Assembly: GCA_964412505.1 (NCBI GenBank)
Contig: CAYPOM010000004.1
Span: 1 to 64,000, forward strand
DNA length: 64,000 bases
Source: CAYLKK01 sp964412505
GTDB taxonomy: Bacteria; Pseudomonadota; Alphaproteobacteria; UBA3830; CAYLKK01
Direction: 5' to 3'
Shown here one piece after another: positions 28,211 to 36,750 of the stretch. The notes under the pieces are model-generated. The model was not told where the DNA came from and searched no databases. It worked only from the letters and a program-made list of their open reading frames with translations. Both the position numbers and the translations under genes were made by a program. Every line of letters begins with the position of its first letter. Positions within the stretch are counted from its first letter, which is position 1.

Positions 28211-29698
28211 CTATTCTTTAGAATCTTCCTTCTTTTTAGAAGCTCTTTTCTTCGTAGTTTCAGAAGGTTTTACTTCTGACTCATCTTTTTTCGCACAAGC
28301 CTTTCTAGTTTTCTTTACTGCAGATTTTTTATCTGAAGACGCAGCATTATCTTCCTTCCGACCTTTAGTGCTCAATGTATCTTGTTGTTCATCATCTTCG
28401 TAGCAATCAAAAAACTCAGAATCGAGCTCTAACAACTCTTTTGTCGTAATCTCTACATCATTTAACTTAGCATATTTTTGCTCTATAAACGATACGACTT
28501 TACGCTCAAGAATAGGCCCGGCCAAAGATGATATAAATGTAGGATCATTAGAATACTTGGATATCACTTCTTTCTCTTTTCCTGGGAACAATCTAGCGAA
28601 ATCCAACATAGCATACCGCAACTCATCTTGAGTAACAGAGATTTTTTCATCTTTAGCAATCTTTGAAATTACAAGACCGAGACGAACTCTACGTAAAGCG
28701 ATATCTTTACATTCCTCTTCAACTTTTGGCATCTTCGAAGAACTTAGCTTCTTCCCTTCTCTATCAGCTTCTGCTCGAATTTGTCTTAATATTGAATTGA
28801 ACTCAAAATCAAGCATTTTGCTTGGCACATCGAAAGAATACACAGAATTTAAATAATCAAGAAGCTGCTTCTTCTCTACATTAGAAATATCAGACTGAGA
28901 CTTAGCTTCGATACGTTCCTTTGCCCAATTCTTCAACTTCTCAATAGTTTCAAATCCTGAATAGGCCAAGAATTCATCATCCAACTTATATTTTCCAGGT
29001 ACATATATTTTTAGAACCTTCACATGAATTTTAGCAATCTCACTATTAACACCAATCTCAAAATCAGATTCAGAACCTAAATGCAAACCATTAAGATGCC
29101 CCTCTACACCATCATTTTCAGCGACTATGAAAGACATTGTCTCTTTTTCTATGTCAAGTCTCTTTTTCTTTGAGCCATTACCTTTTGCTGTTAACTCGAC
29201 ATCTACCTTGTCACCGACTACAGCCTTATGTCCATCATCAGCCTCAACCCATTTTACTTCTTTTGATAATATTTCATTCAAGTAATCATCAATATCGCTA
29301 TCAGCAACTTTCACCTTGTACTTATTCATTACAAGATTAGACAGATCCTTCAGTTCTATTTGAGGCATCTCCTCAAATTTAACTGATATTTTTAATCCAT
29401 TTTCATCATCCGAGATAATTTCAGCGTCGGGCTTAAATGCTGCGACTATCTCTTTTCCTTTCGTAGCTACACCGATAGCTGCATCGATAATCTTCTTTAT
29501 AGCATCTTTTCTAGCAAGATACCCGTAATTCTTTGCAATAATATTTAGAGGAACATGCCCAGGACGAAACCCTGGCATTTTCACTTGAGATTTTATGCCA
29601 TTTAACTCTTCTGCTACACGTACATCCAACTCATCTTTATTTACAAACAGCTCACAGAAGTTTTCTAATCCATTAACTTCATTCTTTAACAGTTCCAT
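28211..29698 (-). CDS. tig: Trigger factor, ribosome-associated chaperone
   Basis: 495 aa, slightly longer than E. coli (432). The N-terminal ribosome-binding signature MPGFRPGHVPLNII is at about 40-53, followed by a PPIase-like domain (VVGDKVDVELTAKG) and the C-terminal chaperone arms. The last ~60 residues form a lysine-rich extension (KKTRKACAKKDES, TTKKRASKKKEDSKE) not usual in the family. ATG 29698 has GGAAG upstream and starts only 21 bases after the 3' end of tRNA-Leu(UAG). Confidence 0.93.
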   Translation of the reverse strand: MELLKNEVNGLENFCELFVNKDELDVRVAEELNGIKSQVKMPGFRPGHVPLNIIAKNYGYLARKDAIKKIIDAAIGVATKGKEIVAAFKPDAEIISDDENGLKISVKFEEMPQIELKDLSNLVMNKYKVKVADSDIDDYLNEILSKEVKWVEADDGHKAVVGDKVDVELTAKGNGSKKKRLDIEKETMSFIVAENDGVEGHLNGLHLGSESDFEIGVNSEIAKIHVKVLKIYVPGKYKLDDEFLAYSGFETIEKLKNWAKERIEAKSQSDISNVEKKQLLDYLNSVYSFDVPSKMLDFEFNSILRQIRAEADREGKKLSSSKMPKVEEECKDIALRRVRLGLVISKIAKDEKISVTQDELRYAMLDFARLFPGKEKEVISKYSNDPTFISSLAGPILERKVVSFIEQKYAKLNDVEITTKELLELDSEFFDCYEDDEQQDTLSTKGRKEDNAASSDKKSAVKKTRKACAKKDESEVKPSETTKKRASKKKEDSKE

Positions 29699-29719
29699 AA
29701 CATCTTCCACAAAAACAAA

Positions 29720-29804
29720 TGGTGCGGATGAAGGGACTCGAACCCCCACAGAATTACCCACCAGAACCTAAATCTGGCGCGTCTACCAGTTTCGCCACAT
29801 CCGC
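29720..29804 (-). tRNA. tRNA-Leu (anticodon UAG)
   Basis: Complete class II tRNA on the minus strand: acceptor GCGGATG/CATCCGC, anticodon stem CCAGA/TCTGG with loop TTTAGGT, long variable arm, T-loop TTCGAGT, encoded CCA. A TATAAT box sits about 10 bases upstream. Confidence 0.96.
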
Positions 29805-29850
29805 AATGTTTTGATTATAACATGTTACAAAAAAAAAGCATAGGACAAAA

Positions 29851-30645
29851 TCAAATCAAAAAGTCTTGAAAACCTATCACTTTGTATATATCTTCATTCT
29901 CAGACTTTGGATTAATGACTATCTCCCCACCATTTAAACCCGAATTGAACGCCGGAACCACACGAATACAGCCATCAGAGACATCGACACATTTATGTAA
30001 TCCAACCTTACCATTCGCTGTGCACACTAGAAGAGTATCATCTACAGTGCAATCATCTGCAGACGAAAGATACAAAACACACTTCTGAGAAAAACACTGA
30101 TGGAAAGCATCACCGCATCTCAAACCAAAGCAATTGACTCCAACAAGCTCATGAGGACGATAGATCCAAGTGCATGGAGGATTACGCAAAAGGAAAAAAC
30201 GTGGTCCATCTTCGAGATTGCGTTTTGTCAATACATACACAGGCAAAGTCTTTTTAGGAGTTACAGAATCATAGACAATTTCATAATATTTAAAATGCCC
30301 GTAACGCCTTCTTGCTCTTTCTGGCGCAGGAATATCACTCAAGCCGCCAGACCGATACACACCATTAATCATATCGCCGAGCACATCAGCTCTTGTACAC
30401 TTGTATATCTCCACGAACCTATCGACAAGATACGCCTGCACCCTGCGCCCACCAGATTCCAATCTAGAAAGATAAGAAACCGACACCCCGATAAGCTGCG
30501 CAGCATCTGCAAGTGTATACCCACGGCTACGCCTCATTTTACGCAAATTAGACATACGCACGCCAAAGCGTCTCTCTACATAATCACTAGAACCGACATC
30601 CACAAAACCGACACTATCATCTTTCACAGCGACAGAAACGCCCAC
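29851..30645 (-). CDS. XRE-family transcriptional regulator with S24-like C-terminal domain
   Basis: 264 aa. Residues ~33-90 form a Cro/C1-type helix-turn-helix (LRKMRRSRGYTLADAAQLIG, VSVSYLSRLESG). The C-terminal half (about 165-262) has the outline of a LexA/CI S24-like fold (CGDAFHQCF, DDTLLVCTANGKVGLHKCV, KVIGFQDF) but I see no catalytic Ser-Lys pair, so self-cleavage is unlikely. GC content is clearly higher than in neighbouring genes, suggesting acquisition from a phage or another bacterium. Target genes are unknown. Confidence 0.75.
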   Translation of the reverse strand: MGVSVAVKDDSVGFVDVGSSDYVERRFGVRMSNLRKMRRSRGYTLADAAQLIGVSVSYLSRLESGGRRVQAYLVDRFVEIYKCTRADVLGDMINGVYRSGGLSDIPAPERARRRYGHFKYYEIVYDSVTPKKTLPVYVLTKRNLEDGPRFFLLRNPPCTWIYRPHELVGVNCFGLRCGDAFHQCFSQKCVLYLSSADDCTVDDTLLVCTANGKVGLHKCVDVSDGCIRVVPAFNSGLNGGEIVINPKSENEDIYKVIGFQDFLI

Positions 30646-30752
30646 AACTCACCTCAAACAACAATACGAAAGATTAAAATACATTAATAAGACAAAGTCA
30701 ATATCAATTAGAAAACATTTTACTAAAAATACCAACAAAACGCACAAAACAA

Positions 30753-31097
30753 CTACTTAGAATCGTCGCCCTCATAACCTATTTCAGATTGTAATTTTAT
30801 TCTTAAATTAACTTCATTTGCATTCTCAACCAAAAGTTCAACGACACGCCGCCTAAGCGAGCGAACCTCAGCAATGAGAGAAGCCATACAATTCCTCATA
30901 TCAACGATTAAATGGGCATTAGCACTATTCTCCTCCCGAGAATTATAATCAAGAAGCGCTATCGGATCGTTACCTTCATCATCCGTAGCGATCCAAACGC
31001 TATCCACAGCCTCATCCTCTATCACATACCACTTCCCTTTTGTAGCGCGTTGCAAACAATTATCGATGACACTAAGCTCGTCAGAATTACCAACCAT
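30753..31097 (-). CDS. Small phage-like protein of unknown function
   Basis: 114 aa. The pattern ATKGKWYVIEDE...NAHLIVDMRNCMASLIAEVRSLR resembles small phage proteins with a GPW-like motif and NA.FI...R..VP.L..E...LR. The C-terminal half is probably a coiled coil. Like the adjacent XRE regulator it is GC-richer than its surroundings; the two may be a phage-derived remnant. Weak ribosome binding site. Confidence 0.5.
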   Translation of the reverse strand: MVGNSDELSVIDNCLQRATKGKWYVIEDEAVDSVWIATDDEGNDPIALLDYNSREENSANAHLIVDMRNCMASLIAEVRSLRRRVVELLVENANEVNLRIKLQSEIGYEGDDSK

Positions 31098-31166
31098 TGA
31101 TTAGACCATAGAGACAACAATAAACAATATTTTCCAGACGAGCAAAAACCATACGATGCTAGGAGA

Positions 31167-31652
31167 CTAGCAAGCCGACAATTGAGATATCGCCTCATCT
31201 TCAGATTTTCCGACAGAGACTTTTATATCCACACAAACCTCAGGATGAAGGGAAACAGATACAGAATAGACACCCAATTCCTTTATAGGAGAATTAATGC
31301 TGACCTTAGAAGAAGAAACAACCACACCCTTTTCCGAAATTTGTGCAGCTATATCTCTCGCAGACACAGAACCATATAAATGCCCCTTCTCACTTGCCTG
31401 ACGAACCAAAATAATAGTTACATCTTTAATCTTCTCTAGCAACGACAAAGCCTCATTCTTACTTTTTTCATTTGCAGCTTCAATTTCAGCTTTTTTGCTC
31501 TCAAAATACTCCATATTCGCTTTGTTTGCTCTCAATGCAATTCTCTGAGGCAACAAATAATTACGTGCAAAACCAGGTTTAACGTTTACTACATCACCAA
31601 TACAGCCCAATTTCGCGACCCTTTGAAGAAGGATCACCTTCATTTGTTTCAT
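31167..31652 (-). CDS. rplI: 50S ribosomal protein L9
   Basis: 161 aa. The N-terminal domain is diagnostic (MKVILLQRVAKLGCIGDVVNVKPGFARNYLLP), followed by the long connecting helix and C-terminal domain. ATG 31652 has AGAGG 6 bases upstream. The usual rpsF-rpsR partners are not adjacent. Confidence 0.96.
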   Translation of the reverse strand: MKQMKVILLQRVAKLGCIGDVVNVKPGFARNYLLPQRIALRANKANMEYFESKKAEIEAANEKSKNEALSLLEKIKDVTIILVRQASEKGHLYGSVSARDIAAQISEKGVVVSSSKVSINSPIKELGVYSVSVSLHPEVCVDIKVSVGKSEDEAISQLSAC

Positions 31653-31852
31653 AAAAAACCTCTACGACATTTTTTTCCAGTCTAGCATAGGCTTAACAAA
31701 AATGCAAACACTGTAAAAAACACAAAGCAGTCAACATTTTTAATGACGTCAACACTGTATAACGTTCGCAAATGTATCAAAAAGATAACCATTATTATTT
31801 TTTTTACAGATTATATGTTAAAATCTTCAAAAATATTTGTATCGGTATGTTT

Positions 31853-33265
31853 ATGAAATATTTACACATTTTTGTTTGCTTTATATCTTTATCTTTTGAA
31901 TGTATAGCGGCGAATTCTCTATCTAGAACAATCCCAACGAATTTATCAGTGTTACCTTCATGCTATATCAGCGGACAAAATAGCTCTAATGTTATTAAAG
32001 AACATATAACATATTTAGAATCATTACACAACAAACTTGCTAACCAAAAAGACTCAGATAACAATGAGACGTCTCATAGTTATGTTTCAATGAAAAAATG
32101 TATTGCATGTGTTGTAAGTTTGTTTGATACATCTACTTTTTCTCATGAGAACTTAAAAGATATTATTAATACAAATGAAAATTACTATTCATCTACTACC
32201 GTTGAAGAAAGATTAACAGATGATGTTGTCGGTAATGCAATTAACAGCTTAGAGAAATACAGAGAATCAAATGGAAATAACAAAGATTTCCTAGGCAGTT
32301 TCCAAACACACTGTTTATGCTTAGCTCTTAGACGTGGGATTGTAGAAAAAGAAGCTATCGAAACATTCGTAAAGGAAAAGATATCAAACATACAAACTCA
32401 GATAAATTCAGAATTAAATTTCAAATTTGCTGAAAATATCTCCAGAACTGTAGCCGGCGCGTGCGCAGATGCTATACAATATTTTTGCTTAGACAAGCTT
32501 ATAATGGACTTAACTCACGCTGTATATGGTAACAATTTAAAAGTAAAAAAATTCGATAAGCGAGGGAATGGAAAAGAAGCGACAGCAATGGATTTATTGC
32601 TATCGAATGATGTCCTTAGACAAAAAGTTATTGAAAAAAAATATAAAAAAGCTGACGTAGGAACAAGCGAAGTAGCCGAAGGACAAAATGAGCTCATAAA
32701 TTGCGCATGCAGTGCTATTTTGCAATCATTGCCATACTCGCCATACGCTCATAATGATGGTTTAATTCAGTTTCCTAAGAAGAACATTTTTGGAAATAGT
32801 GATGACACAATTGAAGATATCTTAAAATATGTATTAGGCGAAAATATAGGTGTTACAAAAAAAGATTTCTCGAAAGAAACAGCACCATCACCTACGCCTT
32901 TTGACACGAAATTATTTAACGACTTAAAGAACGATATTGTCCTTTATTTATGTAAAAATGCAAATAGTAAAACCACAGGAGCCCGCAGATTAAATGCCAT
33001 AGGTCAATTCAAGGCAAATGATGTAGCAATGATCAAAGGCACAAAGTACAAAACATTGTCTTTCGTTGGATTTTCAAATGATTTTAATAAGGTCGACTTA
33101 TTTGAAAAGTTTGGAGATGAAATCAGCTATCAAACATCACAAGGATACACACAATCTACTGAAACTGCAAGCATTTGGCTAAAAAATGGGGAAATATTCA
33201 AAGACGCTAACAAAACAACAGGACATCCAGATAATTATCTGTTTATCCTATACAAAGGAAAGTAA
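31853..33265 (+). CDS. Exported protein of unknown function
   Basis: About 470 aa. Signal peptide MKYLHIFVCFISLSFECIAA decides the start (an ATG 6 bases upstream is equally possible). The mature protein has several cysteines and no motif I recognise. Its 3' end overlaps convergent hemW by 18 bases, and its terminator is inside hemW. Orphan exported protein; function unknown. Confidence 0.65.
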   Translation: MKYLHIFVCFISLSFECIAANSLSRTIPTNLSVLPSCYISGQNSSNVIKEHITYLESLHNKLANQKDSDNNETSHSYVSMKKCIACVVSLFDTSTFSHENLKDIINTNENYYSSTTVEERLTDDVVGNAINSLEKYRESNGNNKDFLGSFQTHCLCLALRRGIVEKEAIETFVKEKISNIQTQINSELNFKFAENISRTVAGACADAIQYFCLDKLIMDLTHAVYGNNLKVKKFDKRGNGKEATAMDLLLSNDVLRQKVIEKKYKKADVGTSEVAEGQNELINCACSAILQSLPYSPYAHNDGLIQFPKKNIFGNSDDTIEDILKYVLGENIGVTKKDFSKETAPSPTPFDTKLFNDLKNDIVLYLCKNANSKTTGARRLNAIGQFKANDVAMIKGTKYKTLSFVGFSNDFNKVDLFEKFGDEISYQTSQGYTQSTETASIWLKNGEIFKDANKTTGHPDNYLFILYKGK

Positions 33266-34372
33266 CAGCTCGTTAATTATATAATCCGAAACATGGAAGA
33301 GTTTCGGATTAATTTTTATTGAATCTCCATCGCCAAGTAAGTATTCATTTTTTAAAAAATATCCTATATCGGTGTTTTTGAAAATTTCTTTTTTCACGCC
33401 GTATTTTGTTCTTAGTCCCATGAGGACTTTTTCTTCAAATATTTCTTGTTCTGATAATTGATAGAATTTTTGTTTAGAATTCAACCACTTTTGCAAATTA
33501 CTTTCGTTCTCTCCTGCTATTTTTCCTTGTAATCCTAAAATCTCTTGATCATCTAGATATAACCGACTGTGAGCACTCGGTCCTACGCCAAGATAATCAT
33601 CGTAATTCCAATACGCTAAATTGTGCACACTTTCGAATCCACATTTCGCATAATTAGAAATTTCATATCGTTCTAAATCGCTAACTTTCAAAGATACATC
33701 TATTAAATCATATAAAGTTTTTTCTTCTTCATCCGAAATATCTGAAAATTCGCCAGCAATCATACGATTATACAATGGCGTATTTTCCTCTAAAGTTAGC
33801 TTATAAAATGACAAATGAGGACTACCGAAAGAAACTGCTGTTTCTATATTTTGCGATAATTTTTCAGGAGATTGCGCCTTAAATCCATATATAAAATCCA
33901 TGCTAAAATTTTGAAATTTTTTAGCGACAAGTTCTGCCGCTTTTAATGTCGTTTTCGCATCGCAAGATCTTCCCAAAAATTTCAAATCATCGTCAAAAAA
34001 ACTCTGGCATCCTAAAGATAACCTGTTTATTCCTGCCGTTTTAAAATCACTTAATTTTACTTCATCAAATGTACCTGGATTTGATTCCAGCGTAATTTCT
34101 ATATTAGCATCGACATTTCCTGTACAAAAAAATACTGTTTTTAAAATTTTCTCTATTTCTATCGGTTTGAGTAAAGATGGAGTCCCCCCGCCAAAAAATA
34201 CACTTACTAAATTTCTGCTTTGCAATACACTTTTATATAATTTTATATCACTTATTATTTTCTCGACGAATACGTCATAATTGATACCACGACAAGGAAT
34301 ACTTACAAAGCTACAATAATCACATTTTGATTGACAAAACGGCCAATGTACGTATACAGAAATATTTGACAT
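33248..34372 (-). CDS. hemW: Radical SAM heme chaperone HemW
   Basis: 374 aa. The radical SAM cysteines are Cys13, Cys17 and Cys20 (CQSKCDYC), with an FFGGGTPSLL motif and HNLAYWNYDDYLGVGPSAHS typical of HemW. HemW binds heme and helps insert it into respiratory proteins; it is often misnamed coproporphyrinogen oxidase. The ATG overlaps the rph stop by one base (TGATG). The rdgB gene that often sits between rph and hemW is missing. Confidence 0.93.
   Translation of the reverse strand: MSNISVYVHWPFCQSKCDYCSFVSIPCRGINYDVFVEKIISDIKLYKSVLQSRNLVSVFFGGGTPSLLKPIEIEKILKTVFFCTGNVDANIEITLESNPGTFDEVKLSDFKTAGINRLSLGCQSFFDDDLKFLGRSCDAKTTLKAAELVAKKFQNFSMDFIYGFKAQSPEKLSQNIETAVSFGSPHLSFYKLTLEENTPLYNRMIAGEFSDISDEEEKTLYDLIDVSLKVSDLERYEISNYAKCGFESVHNLAYWNYDDYLGVGPSAHSRLYLDDQEILGLQGKIAGENESNLQKWLNSKQKFYQLSEQEIFEEKVLMGLRTKYGVKKEIFKNTDIGYFLKNEYLLGDGDSIKINPKLFHVSDYIINELLLSFV
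33282..33317 (+). terminator. Terminator of the 31.8 kb gene, lying within the hemW coding region
   Basis: Perfect 11-bp stem (33282-33292 with 33301-33311), 8-nt loop, T-run 33313-33317. On the other strand this is coding sequence near the hemW C-terminus. Confidence 0.8.
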
Positions 34373-35082
34373 CAAACAATTTTTAAGCACTGTTTCTGTA
34401 AATGAATTATCTCTTTAATCGCGGATTTTGCTAAAGACATCAATTGCCAAAACTGCTCATCAGAAAAACTAGAATTCTCCCCAGTCCCCTGCACTTCTAT
34501 AAATCGATCGTATTCATCCATCACAAAATTTGCATCTACTAAAGCTGTACTATCTTCCTCATAATTTAAGTCAACAACAGCCTGATTATCTTTTAAAATT
34601 CCACATGAAACTGCGCCTACAAATCCGTTGAAAACTTTTGGATTTGCTTTTATCCTCTTCAAAGCTAGATTTAATGCCACACAAGCTCCGCAAATCGACG
34701 CTGTTCGAGTTCCTCCATCTGCCTGCAAAACATCACAATCTATTTTAATTTGCCTCTCTCCCAACGCTTGCAAATCAACAGCAGCCCTTAACGATCGACT
34801 AATTAATCTTTGGATTTCCATAGTACGCCCAGATTGTTTACCTTTAGCAGCTTCTCTCTCGTTTCGTACACCTGTAGATCTAGGTAACATACCATATTCT
34901 GCAGAAATCCATCCTACTCCTGAACCTTTTTGAAAAAATGGAACTTTTTCTTCGTATGTTGCTGTACACAAAACGATCGTATCACCAAATTTAACCAAGC
35001 AGCTACCTTCAGCATGTTTTGTATAATTTGGAATAAATTCTATTTTTCTTAGTTCGTTAAAACTCCTTTTAGAGGGACGCAT
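34372..35082 (-). CDS. rph: Ribonuclease PH
   Basis: 236 aa phosphorolytic 3'-5' exoribonuclease that matures tRNA 3' ends. Diagnostic: MRPSKRSFNELR, SAEYGMLPRST, RTMEIQRLISRSLRAA, KIDCDVLQADGGTRTA and EVQGTGE. ATG 35082 is chosen because GGAG lies 6 bases upstream; the ATG at 35088 abuts the ribosome binding site. Confidence 0.96.
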   Translation of the reverse strand: MRPSKRSFNELRKIEFIPNYTKHAEGSCLVKFGDTIVLCTATYEEKVPFFQKGSGVGWISAEYGMLPRSTGVRNEREAAKGKQSGRTMEIQRLISRSLRAAVDLQALGERQIKIDCDVLQADGGTRTASICGACVALNLALKRIKANPKVFNGFVGAVSCGILKDNQAVVDLNYEEDSTALVDANFVMDEYDRFIEVQGTGENSSFSDEQFWQLMSLAKSAIKEIIHLQKQCLKIV

Positions 35083-35197
35083 ACTCATCTCCGCAGAATC
35101 ATATTTTATATTATTTGTTTTAAATATTTATATCAAGCTGAAAATATTATACTATGCGATTATTTCAAAAAAATTAGTTATAACATCACACCATATT

Positions 35198-36376
35198 TTA
35201 TTTTTTCTTATCCTTGATAATCGGCAAGCTTATTGTGAACTCTGTATATTCTCCAATTTTAGAATTCACGTTAATTGTACCTTTATGCATATCAACAAGC
35301 TCTTTTGCTCTAAATAATCCCAAACCATTTTTACCTTCTACTGTAGAAAAAAAAGGCTTAAAAATAATACCTAGCTTATCTTCGCTTATACCTATTCCAT
35401 TATCTTTTATAATAACTTCTATGCAATTAAGCTTTAACTTAGTAGTCACAGAAACAGCTGCTAAATTATTCTCTTTACAAGATACAAAAAATGACGCATT
35501 TTCTAGTATAGAGTAAATCGCATTACCGAGCGCCTCACTAGAAATATATGATTTTTTACTAATTCTACGATCTAGATTAACTTCTATTTTATGCGATATT
35601 TTAGGATTATCATATACAAATAGCTTCACTGTATCTATCACAACTTTATTTATAGTATCCATCGCAAAATTTCGATCCCTCAAATAACTGTGATCCGCAA
35701 AATACTTTATAATTTTATTACAGTATACACTTTCTCTTTCTATTGCCTTCAAGACGTTGAAATTTTCCTGAAAAATTGTATTTTTCAGCGTTTCATCATT
35801 TAGCATTTGAGCATTTTTTTTCAAAGCACTAGCAGATAGATTAACTATAGATTCCAATGAATTAGTTAAGGCACCTTGTAAGCGTAATGTCTGTATACGT
35901 AATGACTCTGACAATTTACTATTCAAATAAGTTTCTTCCGCATCATTTAAACGCTTAATTTCTTGTTCGAGAGAATCAATTAAAATTTTATTCTTTATTG
36001 TCTGAAACAATCTAGCTTTTAATAAACTAACATCGACTGGATGCAATAAAATATCTTCAACTCCAGCATTCACTAATACTGCTATATCAGCTTGAGAAAC
36101 TGGTACTTTAGATATAATTATTATAGGAATAAATTTACATAAATCTGATTTTAAATCTGCTATGCTTTCGCAATATTCATGTGTAATTCCAGATACAGAA
36201 ATAAATATTACATCTATTGTGCTAACTGGTAGTTCGTTTTTCAAATTTTGAATATTAGAAAAAACCGTTACTCCATTAGAATAGATCCCGAGACGACGCT
36301 TTAAATAAGAAATATCCTCAGAAGACTCACATATGAGAGCCACACTAAAGTTGTAATCTAACTTAATGTCATCCAT
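35198..36376 (-). CDS. Degenerate receiver plus histidine-kinase-like ATPase (pseudo-signalling protein)
   Basis: 392 aa. Residues ~10-125 have a receiver fold, but the phosphoacceptor Asp position is Ser60 (DVIFISVSG) and the conserved Lys position is His112 (LLHPVD). Residues ~140-215 form a dimerization-like helical pair with no histidine at the H-box (QGALTNSLESIV). The HATPase domain (about 285-390) keeps an N box (EALGNAIYSILENASF), G1 box DNGIGIS, F box FKPFFST and G2 box GLGLFRAKELVDMHKG. It may bind ATP but is unlikely to do ordinary phosphotransfer. Confidence 0.75.
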   Translation of the reverse strand: MDDIKLDYNFSVALICESSEDISYLKRRLGIYSNGVTVFSNIQNLKNELPVSTIDVIFISVSGITHEYCESIADLKSDLCKFIPIIIISKVPVSQADIAVLVNAGVEDILLHPVDVSLLKARLFQTIKNKILIDSLEQEIKRLNDAEETYLNSKLSESLRIQTLRLQGALTNSLESIVNLSASALKKNAQMLNDETLKNTIFQENFNVLKAIERESVYCNKIIKYFADHSYLRDRNFAMDTINKVVIDTVKLFVYDNPKISHKIEVNLDRRISKKSYISSEALGNAIYSILENASFFVSCKENNLAAVSVTTKLKLNCIEVIIKDNGIGISEDKLGIIFKPFFSTVEGKNGLGLFRAKELVDMHKGTINVNSKIGEYTEFTISLPIIKDKKK

Positions 36377-36612
36377 GCGTTCATTCTATCTAAGTAAATG
36401 TACAAATACGAACTGAATTATACCCAAAATCTTTAAAAGTTCTGTTAAAACACAGTTACATAAGATCAAAGATTACAAAGTATAAGACTATATTAGAATA
36501 TATAAATAGAAATCTTTATTACTATCAATATAGAATTACTTCAATACTCTGCCCATTTAACCAATTCATAATTAGTTATTGTTATACTAAACACAACAGG
36601 TGGAGAATAACA

Positions 36613-36747
36613 ATGAAGATAGAAATACATCATGCAAATGACAACAGACTACCTGTAAATTTGTATATGAAACGCATTATATTTTCTATTATTTTTTCGT
36701 GTGCAGCTTATCAGATGTTTTCATCAATATTAAATTTATTTTCATAG
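36613..36747 (+). CDS. Small membrane protein upstream of comEC
   Basis: 44 aa. A strong ribosome binding site (GGTGGAG) precedes ATG 36613. The N-terminal half is charged and polar; residues ~20-42 (RIIFSIIFSCAAYQMFSSIL) form one membrane segment. Its stop is 3 bases before the comEC ATG, which itself lacks a ribosome binding site, so translation of the two may be coupled. Function unknown. Confidence 0.55.
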   Translation: MKIEIHHANDNRLPVNLYMKRIIFSIIFSCAAYQMFSSILNLFS

Positions 36748-36750
36748 CTA

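Noticed and set aside
30100..30687. 195-codon plus-strand open frame antisense to the XRE regulator
   Set aside because: It mirrors the GC-richer codons of the regulator; the minus-strand product has a clear helix-turn-helix and this one has no recognisable domain.
31853..33265. Possible ubiquitin-peptidase (USP-like) exported protein, from a weak Cys-box resemblance (NCACSAILQSL)
   Set aside because: No convincing histidine box or other USP motif was found, so the function was left unknown.
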